Below, in pieces: positions 49,963 to 50,845 of a stretch of 50,845 bases of DNA. The notes under the pieces were generated by a model, which was given only the letters and a program-made list of their open reading frames with translations, made no database searches and was not told where the DNA came from. Made by a program: the position numbers and the translations under genes. Origin of the DNA: Sphingomonas bacterium. Its GTDB lineage: Bacteria; Pseudomonadota; Alphaproteobacteria; Sphingomonadales; Sphingomonadaceae. Each line of letters opens with the position of its first letter. Position 1 is the first letter of the stretch. The DNA lies in NCBI RefSeq assembly GCF_028292945.1, contig NZ_JAQGLJ010000044.1:1-50845 (forward strand), read 5' to 3'.

Positions 49963-50845
49963 GACGCCAGCCGCTCCAATTCGGCCGGGCCTTCGGGGGC
50001 GATCAGCAGGTTGAGGCGGCGTTCGGCGGCCAGCCACTTCGCCAGGGTCGCGACGCCTTCGCGCCACGGCAGTTTGGGTCCGAGTCCGAGCGCGGTCTCG
50101 GCGGCGCGCGTGTCGGCGACGAAATAGCGTTGGTCGCCTGCGCGCCAGTCGCTCCAGTCGATGTCGACGTCGTGGCCGACCAGCGTCTCCATCTCCGCGA
50201 TCAGCTGCCGCAGCGAAACCGCGTTGTCGGGACCGCCGCCCAGATTGAACGCCCGGCCGCTCACCGCGTCGATGCGCCGCCACGCCGCGAGATATGCCTC
50301 CACCGCGTCGGACACGTCGAGGATGTCGCGGACCTGATAGCCGTCGCCGAAAAGCGTGATCGGCTTGCCCTCGAGCGCGCGGATGAGAAAGTGCGCGACC
50401 CAGCCCTGGTCCTCGGTGCCCATCTGACGCTGGCCGTAGATGCAGCTCATCCGCAGCACGCAGGTCGGCACGCCGAAGCTGCGCGCATAATCAAGGACAT
50501 ACTGGTCGGCCGCGCCCTTCGACACTCCATAGGGGGTGTGGAAGTCAAGCGGTCGCGCCTCGCCGATACCATGCGCGCGGATGGCGGGATCGGTCGGGAC
50601 ATACGCTTCGTCCTCAAGCGCGAAATCGAGGTCGGCAAGGTCGCCATAAACCTTGTTGGTCGAGGCGAAGATCAACGGGGTCCCGCCGCCCCCGGCGCGC
50701 AAGGCTTCGAGCAGCGCAAAGGTGCCGCCGATGTTGATCGCGAAGTCCTCCGCCGGATCGGACATGGACGTGGTGACGGCGACCTGCGCGGCGAGATGGA
50801 AGACGGCTTGAACGCCGGCGGCCGCAGCGGCGAGGCGGGCGTGGT
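49959..50845 (-). CDS. NAD-dependent epimerase, CDP-paratose 2-epimerase-like, N-terminus cut off
   Basis: At least 295 residues of an extended SDR, the NAD-binding start lying beyond the window edge. It reads VFHLAAQVAVTTSMSDPAED, then FAINIGGTFALLEALR, LIFASTNKVYGDL, the catalytic TPYGVSKGAADQYVLDYAR, and MSCIYGQRQMGTEDQGWVAHFLIRALEG with DGYQVRDILDV. STNKVYG and MSCIYGxxQxGTEDQGW are the blocks of RfbE-type CDP-paratose/tyvelose 2-epimerases, but other nucleotide-sugar epimerases share them. Its stop overlaps the GT4 start (ATGA). First visible gene of the glycosylation operon; the promoter is outside the window. Confidence 0.85.
   Translation of the reverse strand, partial: HARLAAAAAGVQAVFHLAAQVAVTTSMSDPAEDFAINIGGTFALLEALRAGGGGTPLIFASTNKVYGDLADLDFALEDEAYVPTDPAIRAHGIGEARPLDFHTPYGVSKGAADQYVLDYARSFGVPTCVLRMSCIYGQRQMGTEDQGWVAHFLIRALEGKPITLFGDGYQVRDILDVSDAVEAYLAAWRRIDAVSGRAFNLGGGPDNAVSLRQLIAEMETLVGHDVDIDWSDWRAGDQRYFVADTRAAETALGLGPKLPWREGVATLAKWLAAERRLNLLIAPEGPAELERLAS

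Overview
The window is a GC-rich chromosomal segment of an alphaproteobacterium that looks like a member of the Sphingomonadales (Sphingomonas or a close relative). This rests on gene content and style: a pyruvate dehydrogenase E1 beta subunit with its own lipoyl domain, TrmFO, an FprA-type ferredoxin reductase, a DmdC-type acyl-CoA dehydrogenase, fused CysNC, Tad-type pilin genes, very short intergenic gaps, many 4-bp ATGA/GTGA overlaps, and dispersed GTCATGC...TGACGG palindromic repeats. No plasmid, phage, insertion-sequence or CRISPR signature was seen. The assignment is by recognition, not by a search.

Layout. 1-600: two small helix-turn-helix remnants with a perfect 19-bp palindrome. 563-5600: lepA, a frame-broken secreted protein, a three-gene NAD-precursor operon (broken adenylyltransferase, pnuC, nicotinamide riboside kinase-type ATPase) and an FprA-like reductase. 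5655-5853: tRNA-Pro(CGG) followed by repeats. 5886-9855: YihY, an SDR, an unknown protein, and the head-to-head stumps of an OmpA-domain gene and a YegI-like protein kinase. 9946-15724: gyrA, DUF952, DUF488, a truncated GbsR/MarR regulator, trmFO, an EF-hand protein. 15910-19927: a phytoene-synthase-like protein and three Tad pilus genes. 19932-22390: pdhA-pdhB. 22730-29152: MFS exporter, cysK, SleB-type hydrolase, acyl-CoA dehydrogenase, lipoprotein, hisI. 29255-36799: purF, SDR, cfa, korAB, a deacetylase-family protein. 36881-40884: hydrolase-rppH-astA-astB operon and a small membrane protein. 40948-44491: cysD-cysNC-cysQ sulfate activation operon. 44495-50845: a six-gene glycosylation operon on the minus strand, cut by the window edge.

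How the genes work together. cysD, cysNC and cysQ activate sulfate and recycle its nucleotide by-product; cysK uses the resulting sulfide. PdhAB and KorAB offer two routes of oxo-acid oxidation, and the FprA-like protein could pass electrons to or from the ferredoxin that KorAB needs. astA and astB are the first two steps of arginine succinylation. The glycosylation operon pairs two nucleotide-sugar epimerase/decarboxylase-type enzymes with three CgeB-like and one GT4 glycosyltransferase, so it probably makes a surface glycan or glycosylates a protein.

Most notable: several loci have lost the middle or front of a gene (NMN adenylyltransferase, OmpA/kinase pair, GbsR regulator, HTH protein), which means either recent reductive decay or assembly error; a palindromic repeat lies in frame inside a glycosyltransferase gene; a repeat related to it spans the start of the SleB-type gene; and two operons are joined throughout by uniform stop-start overlaps. 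I did not find a clear new defence or biosynthetic system. The glycosyltransferase operon and the kinase/OmpA remnant with its unknown neighbour are the best candidates for undescribed biology.
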